This document shows positions 21,843 to 33,448 of a stretch of 64,000 nucleotides of DNA, one piece after another. The notes below the pieces were generated by a model that worked only from the letters and a program-made list of their open reading frames with translations, ran no database searches and was not told the origin of the DNA. Both the position numbers and the translations under genes were made by a program. The stretch spans positions 22,594,266 to 22,658,265 of the forward strand of contig OX387197.1 in NCBI GenBank assembly GCA_947561715.1. Direction: 5' to 3'. This DNA comes from Ascidia mentula. Taxonomy: Eukaryota; Chordata; Ascidiacea; Phlebobranchia; Ascidiidae. Position 1 is the stretch's first letter; each line of letters opens with the position of its first letter.

Positions 21843-22856
21843 ACAGTTCAAAAAAGGGCAGTATAATGCTTGTTTTGTTGTTGAGCAATTGAGGCAAATT
21901 AAGATTTTTCTGTTGCTTTGTAAATATGGTGCACTATTATACATTGTATTATATTTTACTTTTATTTCTGTGGTTAGTATGCTCAAAATTCCTTTGCACT
22001 TCTGACTGGCGCAATTTTACTTGCATCAAACCAAAGAATAATTATAAATAATATATGTTATAACAAATTATATTTCTTACATTTCTAGTTTCGATATTTT
22101 TTTCGCATAACATGTGAATGTCACAATGCGACATCTGACCAAATTGTGCACGTCATGAAACGGTTGGCAACAATTGTGTGGGTGGTTTTCCTGCTCGTAA
22201 AAGTGTTGGCAGCAGTACAGCCCAGCAGTGCCAATGCAGATTCTATGAAATGCAATCTTGTCAAACAGCAACAGCAACAAGTTTGTACCGTGTGGAAACT
22301 GTCCCGGTTAAACTTTGCCGTTATGCTGTTGTAAGCCTTGTTCCCACTCAGATTATGCCTCGATTGATACAGGTTCTACGCTGACTATAATTTACAATCT
22401 CTGTTTGACCGCATGCCACAACAAATTCAAAGCTTAACCATCCAGCTAACAATTGCTGGGGCCGGCGGCCATAGTGTATCGTTATGGGGCTCGTGTAAAT
22501 AACACATTCAAGTTGCTGGGATGCAGGGTCAATTAGACGTTTTGGTATTTCCTTCAGACCAACTCATGCATTGTTAACTACAGTGACATGACTCTAAAAG
22601 GGGAATGGGGAAGTTGCACTTGTGATCTAAACCAGGTATCACTGTTACGTGTTTTGTGAAAGAATTTTGTAATCAGTCTCCATTCACCCTTTTACGGAAC
22701 TTGTAGTTTCAGGTTGTGTGTGTGCTCATGAAGATTTCCCTACGTTTGCCTTGCAACAGAGCATTAACGTTGAGCAGAAACGAGCATTGGATCAAAAAAG
22801 TTTCTATTACAGTGTTGCAAACGCATCCTTCGTGACTTGTCTTTTGATATTGTGTA
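21843..22856. other. Intergenic; contains one arm of a diverged inverted repeat
   Basis: 22155-22290 (ggcaacaattgtgtgggtgg..) recurs in reverse complement at 23165-23020. Its tgtgtgggtggttttcc core resembles the upstream regions of genes E and F, so these may be relic promoters of lost E/F-type genes. No gene is supported. Confidence 0.4.
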
Positions 22857-23035
22857 TAAGCTGCAGACAGATGGCCACTGTTTCGACCTAAAAGGTCTCA
22901 TCAGTGCAGCTGGTGTGACTATCAGACGACTTTGCTGACCAACCGGCCAAGCAAAGACTTCCACTTTGTGGTGACTATACAGTCACCGTCATCCGTTGGG
23001 CACCAAACTAGGTGCAACCTTACGGAGCAAACCAC
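22857..23035 (+). repeat. GTTTCGACCT-family copy
   Basis: gctgcagacagatggccactgtttcgacctaaaa and the continuation through ccactttgtggtgac to accaaactaggtgcaacc match the 15049-15320 element and its flanks. Confidence 0.55.
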
Positions 23036-23165
23036 ATTGTCTTTTGATGTTTGACAATATTGCATTACATGCAATCTGCACTGAAACTGATAGGCTTTAA
23101 TTCTCCCAATACGAATGCGTTCGGAAAACCACCCACACAATTGTTGCCAATTGTTGATGGCGTCA

Positions 23166-24334
23166 TCACGCTTCTATAATTGGGTTGTTAAGTGCCCCGA
23201 AGTGTGACATTAGTGAAAGGTTTGAGGCGCTGATATAGATGATAAAATTTCATATTGAATTATGTTTTGCTGCCATGAAGTGCGACAGTAGCTTTTGCAT
23301 ATGGAATATAGAATATTCACTTCCTCCCAATATTATCACACAGGGCCTGCAAATCTCCTTGCCCACTTATTGTGTTGCTAAACCTAAAGTCCTGGTGTTC
23401 AAAGTAAAAAATGAACAGTAGAACTTCTGAAACTGCAAGAAAAGTATTCTAAAAACTACCGCAGAATTCAACTTCGTTCTCATGAAGTTTTCTATGCTAA
23501 TATAGAGATTATAAGAGAAACACCAAGGCTTTGCAGATTCAGTTTCCACATAACATAAATATTGTTGGCCTGTATAAAGTTGATATAATATTGTCATGAT
23601 ACACAAATTAACAGGCATCACTCATCCGACGCATAGCTGCTCTAGTTTCAACACAATTAGAAAGTTAATTTTTTTCGTCCTCTAGAGCCCAATGGGTCAC
23701 AGGCGAGAAAATGGGGGTTACGGTCAACCATCTCAAACTTTTTTTGAAATGTGTTATCGGACCCATCAACGCAACAAAACGCCAAAACGGAACCAACAAG
23801 TGGCCCCTATAACGTTATTGCATTTCACCACGCAGTCTTAAATCATTTAATCAGAGGCTCGTCACGTCACAAACCCGGCCAACGTGGTTCTCTCGTGTTT
23901 TTGTTGAATCGGTTTGGGCAAAAGCACAGTGACCTTCTTTAGTGCAGTGATCTGCAGACAGGGCCACTGTTTTTTTTTTTTTTTTATTCCGAGCGCGCTA
24001 AGTTACATGACAACGAAAAAAGAAAAAGAAGTGGTATAGACACTGAAAAGCGGCAAAGTCAGCAGGTTAATTGCGCGACAGGCAAAAAACTAGCAATAGC
24101 GCTATATTGTTGTGTTGAAATCTTGTGGTAGTGTAATTCCACATAGGCAGGTTTCATTTTTGGTGAGATAGTTGCACTGCCCTCATGTACACCGGAGATG
24201 AAGCCGTATGTCCAAAAATTGTATTGCAGCAGCTTATAGCTAAATAGCCAGAACAACTTCCATTTTGTGGTGACTTTACAACCGCCATTAACCATTGGGT
24301 ACCAAATCAGATGTTTTTGATGTTGGCTGCATTT
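23166..24334. other. Intergenic with fragments of the GTTTCGACCT family
   Basis: 23951-23970 (ctgcagacagggccactg) and 24248-24310 (ccattttgtggtgac..ccattgggtaccaaa) are the two ends of a family member whose middle has been replaced by other sequence with a T-run. Nothing else is recognised. Confidence 0.4.
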
Positions 24335-24865
24335 CTACCTTCCTACAGACATTACTTACAATAGGTTCCGCCTGCGAGTATCATCATATCGACCAAGCTA
24401 CATCAGACTTTCATGGCTTGATGAGTTTCCAACAACAGAATGGGTCGGAAGTTTTGTGGGCGCAGTGTGATGGAATTAGGAGGTAGTGTGCGTTTCCTGC
24501 ATGGAGCTACCGCCTGCAAAAACAGCACCAAAGATATACAATATATAATACACATTCTCCCATACTCGAATGAGATTTCTTTCTATCTCAAAGAGGTGAA
24601 AACGAACACAGAAATGTAAATTTAGATATTCAGTAACGCATGCCATTGTGGTTCATCATACATCTTGTCTCGTAGCGACAACACTGAAGAAGTTGTTACA
24701 AAAACATGTTGAACCATTATCAACTGTGTGGGTTTTCATTCTGCACGTGGTAACTCGGAAGCGGAAGAAACACTCAGGCTTGTACAGCGGGATTAGAGTT
24801 GATTGGACAAAAAAAAAAAAAAACAGAATAATTTAACGGTTCGGACTGACAGCTGGTCTGGTTTA
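24335..24865 (+). promoter_or_regulatory. Upstream region of gene F, shared with gene E
   Basis: It is the diverged copy of 15373-15919. The duplication boundary falls in the same place relative to both start codons. Confidence 0.55.
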
Positions 24866-27829
24866 ATGGATAGGTTTTTAATTTTTTATTCGATTCTTCT
24901 CTCAGTCAATGCTCAAACCTGGCACCAGTTTCAAGGTTACGAGTATTACATCGAATACAGTGCAGTCAGTTCTTATGCTGAAGCTCAAGGTACATGTGCT
25001 GTATACAATGCTTATGTGGCAAATGTTAAAACAACTCAAGTGTTCGACTTCCTTGTTGGGAAAATCAATTTTTCAGGTAAATGTGTATAAACATATACGT
25101 AACAACAAAACAAAAAAAGTGTAACAAATTTAAGCATATTTACAATATCTGAAACTTTGGGAAATATGGGATATAAGATTTATGAGTTTGCACTGTTATT
25201 TGCAACCAAGATAAGTCTAAAATCCTGAACTTGTAGTTAATCGATGGTTACCCGATACTATAGCAATGGGCCTGGATGCCTTGACACAGTATCCCTCCAA
25301 GCCGTTTAACTGCATAGTAAAAAATAGCAGGACGATAACTCTTTAGGCTTCACGGAATAAATTCCATGCCATTATATTGGGCCTATGCGTGATAATAAAC
25401 CAATAAATTTTGTTAGTCACACACTAGACTTCCAAATCTTGAGGTGACATGTGACCCATTACACAGCACACCAGGAAGTATTGTAGAAAGCATAGCGATA
25501 TTCTACCTCGTTACTAAGTGGGAAAAGTAAACACACGTTACTCACATAAAGGAATTCATGTGTCCTCATAGGTCAATTATTGCAGGGTAAAATCTAAGGA
25601 TTGCTGGTGTAGGGGTTATTTATTGTTTTTGCAGCAAATTTTGAATACATGCATGCAAAAATGATTTTGTTGGTAAAAGACGCGGTGTGATACCAAGGTA
25701 TGATAAAAATCTGGGTGGCATAAACATACAAAAACATTCTCACAACTGTTTACGAGATACGAGATTCTTAAAGTTTTAGATGTTCCCTACTCGTTTTACA
25801 TCGGTGCTACGAGAGTCAAAGGAACCAACAACTTTCAGTGGACAGATGGAACAAGTGTTGATGTAGCACAGTGGAGTACATGGGAACCAAACAACCAAGG
25901 AGGAAATGAGGATTGTATGATAATGGGTTGGATTTATGAACTTGATTCAACATTCGAATGGAGAGATGTTTCCTGTTCACACACATCAAGATATATTTGT
26001 CAAACGAACACAGCCGGTCAGAATAAATTATTATTCTTCTCTGTCATTAGTCAAAGATGTAACGGTGTGTCGTGGATTTGAATGACTTATATCCAATTTA
26101 TCATGTTCAGTGTAAAGAATTGTTATTTATTTAGGCAATAAAAAATGATTGCACTGCTTTTTTTGCTCCAATATAATTTACATAGATTGTTCGACTCATG
26201 AAAGCCCTCAACATGCTTAAATAACTGACATTTCAACTTTTTAGCTGTACTTGATACATCCCAGCTTGAATCAACAGCTGGATTCGAATCCACAGCACAA
26301 TCTACACCAGGTAGGTTTGTCAATTTTATTCCTTTCAAAGATACTGAAGGGTTTTCAGTTGGTTTGTCGGAAGATTTTGAAGGAATTGCATCGTCGCCGG
26401 TGAGACAACATACTGCCTGCAGGTCCTGTCAGAACAAAATGAGACCAAAAGCCATGATCTGAGAGATCGAAAACTATGATCTCAGAGAGATCACATTATG
26501 ATCTGTGAGATCCAAAATCATGATCTGTTTATTTGTGGAAAGATTCGCAGATATATAGGGATACATCAAAGACGAGACAGAAACAAAGAGATAATTGCTG
26601 GGATTACGCGACAACGGAGACGTAGAAGAAGTAGCGCTATAGTTGAAAGACGTAACGCAAGTGAGATAACAAGCGATGGCGTCAGAAAGACTGGGTGTAA
26701 ATGTAAAAGAGTAGAAAGAACAAGTTTAAAACAAAACATCAATAAATATTCGAATTACGACAAGCCAAAATCCCTACAATACCATTGTTTAACGTTAGTA
26801 AGGTGCAGTTTGTATTGGCACCGATAAGGAATCACCTTTCCCAACCCACGCACAGCTATGACACAGTACACAGCTACGGATATGATTACAGACACAGCAG
26901 TGGCTAGTCAACACTCAGCTAGTCAAGAAATTTCCACCACATGGGAAGCAATTACAAGCTCAACACTTTCCCAAGTTTTATTGGCCAAAACAACTGCAAC
27001 TGAACCTAAAACTAAACCTACTACGACGATCGTCACAGCTTATCAATCAACCACTTTCTATGCAATTAAGGAAACTGGTATGTTCATTTTGTATGACAGC
27101 GCAACCGTGCCGGCTAAAATTTCGACCCGATATTTTACTTTAGATCAGACTACACCACCTACGCTCAAGTCAACACTTGGGCTCCACACTACAGCACCAG
27201 CAATCCGAGGTAGACGTTCAAAAAAACATGCATGTTTTGCATAAATGCAAGCAATGGGACATAAATGCAAGTCCCATGGGACAGAAATGCAAGCAAACTG
27301 GTATATTTTTCTATCAGATAAGACTCTTACCACCACACTCAAATCAACAGCTGGAATAAAGGCTACAACAAAATCAATATCACGTAAGAAGCATAGTTTC
27401 ATTGTTTTAATAAACAGCAAATTATGACACTGAAATATTGTTGTAATGGTTGACAAACGTTTTCACAAAATTGATCTTTTCTCACCACTAGCGTCAGTAG
27501 CGAGCATACTTAAATATCTACTCGTCTTGCGGCCAGAGTCGAGTAAATTTCGTCGCAATAAGTTTTGGATATAGTAACATCCCTAGAGAAAGTTTTGAAC
27601 CTGCGGCCAGCAAAATACTTATACCAGGCGTTACGCTTTTTTTTATCTATTCACCTATAACATTATTCTGTAATCTACAGAAACCGGAAATACTGAGAAG
27701 CAAACAACACAGGAACCAACATCTGCGACGAGCAATGAAACACCACACACGAATATAAACGACTACATTGGTGGAAAAGGCAACAGTAGTTGTCGTTGTC
27801 AGCGTTTTTGCGTTACAATTTGTAATTGA
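24866..27829 (+). CDS. Gene F: secreted CTLD protein with Thr-rich stalk and Cys-rich end
   Basis: Exons: 24866-25076 (MDRFLIFYSILLSVNAQTWHQ, CTLD first half), 25780-26016 (second half; STWEPNNQGGNEDCMIMGW, WRDVSC, YICQ), 26245-26310, 26856-27077, 27144-27209, 27318-27383 (Thr/Ser-rich) and 27681-27829 (ETGNTEKQTTQEPTS.., CRCQRFCVTICN, stop). All introns are phase 1 and the sum is 1017 bases, 338 residues. Three stalk exons are exactly 66 bases and similar (LKSTAG / LKSTLG), so they arose by exon duplication. The donor after exon 2 (gtcaga) is weak. No membrane segment, so the protein is expected outside the cell, heavily O-glycosylated; the Cys-rich end could cross-link. An LTR fragment lies in intron 3. 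Confidence 0.8.
26400..26778 (-). mobile_element. LTR fragment, inverted relative of 4988-5458
   Basis: Read on the minus strand it starts TGTAGGGATTTTGGC and parallels the fragment at 4988 through the aataaa signal and the repeated agatcat units. It lies within intron 3 of gene F. It is a solitary LTR or broken remnant; the left end is approximate. Confidence 0.65.
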
Positions 27830-29195
27830 TCAAATTTATGTGTTGTGTATTTCGTGTATTTTAACGTTACACGTGGTTCTGCAAATTGTATTACTGTGGT
27901 TAGTTTATTTAGATTGTTGTTAACATAAGCGGAAGAACCAATCTCGTTTGGCGTCAACTCACCTAACTACGCAATTGAGTAACGTAAGTAACGTGTTTAC
28001 ACTTGTGTATTTCGTGCATTTTAACGTCATTACTGTGATTCGTATGTGTAGGTTCTTTCGTTAACATAACTGGCGCGATTTCTCTTGCCGCATACTTACT
28101 GTCACACGTTGGAATAATTACATACAATGTAGCTTTACGATATTTGCGTTTTATTAAATACTTATACCCTTACATGATTTCAAAGGTCAATGACATCCCA
28201 ATTGCCGATTAATGCCCGCAGTTGCTCTTAAGTTAAAATTAGGTTAATCGTTTTGCCCCGGTGAGAATAAATTTGAGTTTATTAGATTTTCCTTCTATAT
28301 GGACGATCCTTGCCAAACAACGTCTTGCCAGCAAGTCGTATATCATGCGCAAAGAGGGTATGTAGGTGGCAAAATCATAAGTAGACGTTTACGAGTCAGC
28401 TTTGCTGGCAACCTATGACGAGGAAGTAAATAAGTAGCAGGTATAGTGACGTATGTGAGAAAACAAATTGTCAGTAATGCATCAAAGTTTCAAAATCTTG
28501 CCAAGTAATGACAAACTTCACTAAATTGCAAACGTTTGAAACGGTTGGACGATGTGATGCAAACTCTTCTGTCCAGTAAACGATTGTTCCCTCCGTTAAA
28601 ACTCAATACTGGCATAAGTGCCAAGGTTACTTACGAGCATGCCTTCCCAAGTTTAAGTTGGTGTGTAGGAAATATTAAAACCGTGTTCAACATTTCACCG
28701 TTCAAAATTGTGGCTATATGTAAATTGTTGTATCTTAATCTCTAACCTTTGACCATAGTAATTCGTGCCACAAAAGAAAGCAGCCCATACTGCGTTACAG
28801 TAATTGGTACCACAACTTATTGATGAAAAGAATGTAGCCAAAAATGATGATTGGAATTATGATTTATGATGATGGCATCAATGTCTAATAAAAGAAACTG
28901 CCATATTTTGGCCGCTTTATATACATACAGCAGTTGTTCCTCACGATTGCATTCAATTTGTTTTTAAGTTAATGAAATGTTTTTTGTATCACTGAGACGT
29001 CAACGTGTCTCTGTTCATATTAATTTGTTTTTAATACGTTTATTTTCAGATATGCTGATGATGTTGTTATATTTTCTTGTAAAATAATAATAATAGAGCG
29101 TATTACTTCAAATCCTTGTGGGTGGCATGAGTAAACCTTCATGCAGTCATTAGTTGCACATCACTGATATTTCCCATTCTGCAGCAGTTTTAGTG
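27830..29195. other. Intergenic, no gene recognised
   Basis: A phrase cgtgtattttaacgt.. occurs twice (27855 and 28013) as a local diverged duplication. A gtgggtggcatgagtaaacct segment at 29118 precedes gene G by about 80 bases and may be a diverged form of the upstream motif. Otherwise nothing is supported. Confidence 0.4.
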
Positions 29196-29810
29196 ATGGA
29201 CCTTCTGTGGTTTCTGCATTTAATACTAGTTTCTTGCACAAGCGAGGTTGTTTCTCAGAATTGGGGAAAGTTTCAGGGTTTTGAGTACCTGGTTGCTAAT
29301 GACGTCGACGGGTCGTTTGAGGAGGCCGTTTTAGGCTGTGCAAGTCACAATGCCAGTGTTGTGAATGTCAAATCGAATGAACTACACACATTTCTCATTG
29401 CACAAATTCGGAACTTTAAAAGTAGATCTTTCGTTTTAGTACAACAGTGGTTTGCGGTTAAACTATGCTGTTGTAACTTTCTTTAAAGCTATGTCTTGAT
29501 TTCAACCCCCAAGGAATTTTTGTTGACAAAATATATATTCTTAACTTGCCTTAAAAATGTTTGTTGACTTTGTTGACCGTGGATTCATCATATTCCTACT
29601 ACATTGGAGCGACAGAAGTCGGCAACACCCGGGAATTTCGTTGGATGGACGGATCTAATGTTTGGAATGTTGACACAGGGGAACCGAAAGGGAGAAATGA
29701 ACATTGTGTGATCATGGGTAGACACGACAATCACTTTGATGAAAAATACAGATGGGAAGACATTTCCTGTGATCACACTTCAAGATACATTAGCCAGAGA
29801 ATAGTCGCAG
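29196..29810 (+). pseudogene. Gene G: type-3 CTLD pseudogene
   Basis: Exon 1, 29196-29421, is intact: MDLLWFLHLILVSCTSEV, then FQGFEYLVANDVDGSFEEAV and GCASHNASVVNVK. Exon 2, about 29582-29810, resembles N and P (SYYIGATEVGNTREFRWMDG..GEPKGRNEHCVIMG) but has lost the acceptor (gacag is now gaccg), about 15 bases coding the DVTQW segment, and the last conserved cysteine (YICQ is YISQ). No stalk or membrane exon follows; the block at 29965 is a segmental duplication. Best read as a dead type-3 gene. Confidence 0.75.
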
Positions 29811-29844
29811 GTAGGTGTTTAATGTGACATGTAAACGTTATAAA

Positions 29845-29962
29845 TGTGACTATAAATAGGTCTCGTCAGTGCACCTGGTGACTGTTGCGCTGAACTGGCT
29901 GATAAGCTAACTAGTAACAATTTGTGGTGATGGTACGATCTGTTGGGTACACATAACTAGGT
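29845..29962 (+). repeat. Diverged GTTTCGACCT-family fragment
   Basis: ataggtctcgtcagtgcacctgg and later ttgtggtgatgg..gggtacacataactaggt follow the family order but are much decayed. Confidence 0.4.
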
Positions 29963-30433
29963 AATAGACAATAAAGTATCCTATTCGTATTTGAAAGGCG
30001 CAATTAAATTTCGATGTTGTGACTATTGTTTCGTCTGGATTTGTTAAACTGTGTCATTTGCAACGGACGTAACCAAATGGGAGTGATTGTGTTTTGTATA
30101 AAAAGGTGGTTAAATACACTTTATACACGTTTCATGTTTATATTCTTTACAACAAGCAAGTGGAAAATTGACATAAACGATTTAGTGACTCAGGCATTAG
30201 AAATATTGCCAAATATACTTGTCAGTCGAGAGGCTCACCTACGCGTACATACAACAGTGCACAGGAAAACAAACGATATTGTTCATACGCTACCTAACAG
30301 TGGCAGCATTATGATCACAAAGCTTTTATCAATCACCTTTCTTGTATTTTTGCCTATTACGTAAGTTTGCGTGGCGTACTTTCTTTTGTTGTCAATGTAC
30401 TCAAAAAATATTACGTAAATGATCATGAATAAT

Positions 30434-30450
30434 GTGGGTTGTAAACCTGT
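30434..30450 (+). promoter_or_regulatory. Conserved hairpin motif, copy in gamma block
   Basis: It reads GTGGGTTGTAAACCTGT, 81 bases before the relic ATG at 30515. Confidence 0.4.
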
Positions 30451-30514
30451 GTATGTTTGTAAAGTGAAGCGTCAAAAGTTGGATCATTTGATGAAGATTA
30501 TCACAAAGGTAAAA

Positions 30515-30640
30515 ATGTTTAGGATATGGAGTTTAATTATTTGATTGGTTCAAGGTTAAGAGTATTACATTGAATACAATGAAGTCATGTTAAAGCTCAA
30601 AGAAGAGCAAGAAATGCTTGTGTGGAAATTAGGTGAATGC
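30515..30640 (+). pseudogene. Relic CTLD exon 1 (gamma copy)
   Basis: Same decayed exon as 885-1010, with the same stops. Confidence 0.65.
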
Positions 30641-31189
30641 TCAATAACATACAATTCCTCAACTAAAAACACTGGATTGGCGTACTTTCGTAAAATAATA
30701 ACGTTGTAAAATTAGTGAGAAATATTTTTGGGTTTTCCCGTCTTTCTCGAGAGACCAACAATTGCTGAAGGAGTTGTTGTTTTCCAACGCATCGACTCCA
30801 ACATTAACGTGTGATGCCAGGGTACACAAAGCAAATGTTTCGATTTGTTGCAAAGCAAATATGTGGGATCAACCTAATCCTCAATATCTTGTACTGTTGG
30901 TGTGGTTGCACCTGTGAAGGATTTAAAAATGAGGCAGTTATTTGCGACTGGTCAGTCCGTTGGTGTGACTGTGTTCCTTTCGTTTCTCAGAAATTGTGTA
31001 GAGGCGTTTCATTTTGGTTCTAAATTGAGTAAATAGCACCCATTTGTTTGTCATAAAGGTTTGTACTCTAACAGAAAATTGTTATTTCATGTTCAAATCG
31101 TTTATATTAAATAACTTTGGCGCTCGTGTTTCACGAGTTTTGGAGTAAAATATTCTTTACGCAAATTGAAAACTGACTGTTCACGCGCT

Positions 31190-31990
31190 ACCCAATGCTG
31201 CATATCCACCGAACAGCTATCACAATATTGTGGTGTTTATTTTAACACCATGTGGGTTGAAAAGCTGCTTGTGTTGTACAGAGATTAGCTTGGCATGTTT
31301 ACCGAATAATAGTGGTCCTTTGTTAAAACTTCTCTGGAACCTGTCGGTGACATTTTGGTGTTGTATGTGGTTGAATGCATTATTCTGCACCAAATACAAT
31401 TGTATCAAATATTTTAATTCAAACGTAAACGTAGGAAGTCATGTTGGTTAGATGTACAGTAAAGCTGATATTGGCCTTCGTTACAACATATGTTCGGCGT
31501 AGCATTGTACGGAGGCGTCTAAGCATTCATATTGAGGATATGAAAGCCTAGTGGATTTAAAACTTACTCTTTAGCTGCTTAGAGATGGGTTTCTGCGTAT
31601 GCACTGGGAAATTTAGTCACAACATTCAAATAGGATACAAACGATGTGGGTTGAGACCAACTGTTACTTGACGAGGTGTTCCAGTGTACTTTTAGAAAGG
31701 GAAGCTGATGTCTTCCCATATGAAAAGGCGGTTGAGATCATTTGGTGCGTGATGAAAATGTCGGTAACACGCCATATGCGCGCATGACTCTAAAGAGCGA
31801 AAAGAAAAACGCACGTTAATACGCTTCGGCACAACTACTGAAATAGTGAATGAAGATGCTACAATATTTATTTTTTAATGCATACTTTATTCATGCACAA
31901 TTTCTTTGTCGCTGACTATCTTCGTCGCTAAAGCAAAAAGAGCTAAAAGCGTGAATGTTAACTTTTTCGTTTTGAGTGCAGTTTATGTTT
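31190..31990 (+). repeat. Rearranged copy of the lectin intergenic unit
   Basis: 31190-31285 matches 1550-1660, including the motif variant at 31252. From 31288 it jumps to the 4308-4980 unit, and 31870-31990 matches 5465-5580. The junction shows an internal deletion relative to the alpha block. Hairpin motifs are at 31252 and 31646; no coding exon follows either. Confidence 0.65.
31646..31661 (+). promoter_or_regulatory. Conserved hairpin motif, decayed copy
   Basis: It reads GTGGGTTGAGACCAAC; the outer stem is broken. No CTLD exon lies within the usual distance. Confidence 0.3.
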
Positions 31991-32171
31991 AACATTCCAA
32001 TCGTTTTTAGGGAAAAAAATTGTTTTTCACCATTTTCAGCCATGCACATGGAAACGTAACACTGCTGAAGTGTCATTTAAGCGAATCGTGAAAACACTGT
32101 TCCCGCGCTACACAATGTTGCATATCCACCGAATCGCTATCAAAATATTGTGGTGTTTATTTTAATACCAT

Positions 32172-32188
32172 GTGGGTTGAAAAGCTAC
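32172..32188 (+). promoter_or_regulatory. Conserved upstream motif of gene H
   Basis: It reads GTGGGTTGAAAAGCTAC, 117 bases before ATG 32289. The 5' half is perfect; the 3' arm pairs poorly. Confidence 0.4.
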
Positions 32189-32288
32189 TTGTGTTTGTAC
32201 AGAGACTAAAGGTTGTTTTGGAATTGTTGTTCGTTACTGGTTCGTCGTTCTTGCATAGCTCATGCTTGTTCAACACAAGACAACATAA

Positions 32289-32965
32289 ATGTTTAGCTTC
32301 TGGATTTTAAACGTTTGTTTCGTTTCACAAGTTGAATCCCTAATATGGCATCAGTTTGAAGGTGGAGAGTATTACATGGAATACAGTGCAGTCAGTTCAT
32401 ATGCTCAAGCTCAAAGTGGATGTGCTGCAAGAAATGCTAATGTGGCAAATGTTAAAACAACACAAGTGTTCAACTTTCTTGTCGAAAAGATAAGTGTGAC
32501 AGGTGCTCCAGAAATTCGTAAAATATAGCGTTAAAATTAGTGATATACAATTAATTTCTGTTGGTAACTCTTTATCAAAGCGCCAAACAATAATTGCAAA
32601 AAATTTATAAGTGCCAAAAACATTGCAGTTAATGAAATGTTTGTTAGTAAAATTGTACAATGTAAGCAATATTTCAGCATTTACGAAACTCTTTGTTCAC
32701 GCGCGTAGTTGATTTTCAGACATTCCCTACTCGTTTTACATTGGTGCTACGAGAGTCACCGGAACCAACAAGTTTCAGTGGACAGATGGAACAAGTGTTG
32801 ATGTAGCACAGTGGAGTACAGGAGAACCAACCCACAAAGGATTAAATGATGAGCCAGAGAATTGTGTGATAATGGGCTGGATTTATGAACTTGATTCAAC
32901 ATTCAGATGGAGAGATCAACCATGTTCACAAACATCGAGATATATTTGTCAAAGGACAATTTTAT
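32289..32965 (+). CDS. Gene H: CTLD exons 1 and 2 without stalk or membrane exons
   Basis: Exon 1, 32289-32502: MFSFWILNVCFVSQVESLIWHQFEGGEYYMEYS through to VEKISVTG. Exon 2, 32720-32965: DIPYSFYIGATRVTGTNKFQ..GEPTHKGLNDEPENCVIMGW..WRDQPC..YICQRTIL. The EPN motif is EPT, and two extra residues lie before the second cysteine. Downstream, 33045-33190 matches 2745-2850, which in relic B leads into a stalk exon; here it runs into gene I's upstream region instead, so the 3' half is deleted. Without splicing at the donor gtgaga, translation would stop about 30 bases further on (..CENLCKLRA), giving a secreted CTLD of about 160 residues. Either a truncated gene or a small soluble lectin. Confidence 0.65.
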
Positions 32966-33044
32966 GTGAGAATCTTTGTAAATTGCGTGCGTAATGCTGA
33001 TGGTAAAGCCGACTAAATGACATTTATAGCAGCCAACAAACCAA

Positions 33045-33190
33045 TGTATGCTCACCGTATCTATATATTTACGTTCATTTCATACTGGCACTTTATGGTT
33101 CAAAAGTCTAGAATGAAAATATTAAAACGTGCGAATATTTTTTTAATAAAAGCTGTATCAATCCATCCGTTTTTCAAAGTAATGGATTCA
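33045..33190 (+). repeat. Segment shared with 2745-2850
   Basis: ctcaccgtatctatatattt..catccgtttttcaaagtaa is common to both. It marks the intron between CTLD exon 2 and the stalk in an ancestral gene, now followed by unrelated sequence here. Confidence 0.6.
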
Positions 33191-33341
33191 TGTCTGTCAG
33201 TCATATCATATAATCATGAAGCGTTACCGTTTCGGTCATGCGTAATTAACATCAAAATTATCAACGATATTGTCAGTGTGAAACAAAATATTGCATTTAC
33301 ACTCTTTTCTTATTACAATACATTGTGTAATCATACGTAGC

Positions 33342-33358
33342 GTGGGTTGAAAACCTAC
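33342..33358 (+). promoter_or_regulatory. Conserved hairpin motif upstream of gene I
   Basis: It reads GTGGGTTGAAAACCTAC: a 7 bp stem with one G-U pair and a GAA loop, 107 bases before ATG 33449. This is the best-formed copy. Confidence 0.55.
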
Positions 33359-33448
33359 TGATGTTCGTGCAGTTATAAAAGGAAGTGTTGGAAATGGGAT
33401 CATTTTTTGTGCAATGTAATTATTCTTGTTTATGTTACAAAGGCAAAA

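Larger units (their letters stand above)
29965..31160 (+). repeat. Segmental duplication, copy gamma
   Basis: It matches 320-1540 and 58265-59480 closely, including the relic CTLD exon 1 (30515-30640) and its motif (30434-30450). Unlike the other two copies it is not preceded by a type-3 last exon but by the relic repeat behind gene G. Confidence 0.8.

Noticed and set aside
22146-22334. Short + frame with a signal-peptide-like start (MKRLATIVWVVFLLVKVLAA)
   Set aside because: It lies wholly in a segment that recurs in inverted form at 23165-23020 and looks like upstream non-coding sequence; no partner exon is seen.
26498-26827. 109-codon + frame rich in Arg
   Set aside because: It is the reverse of an LTR fragment, not a host gene.
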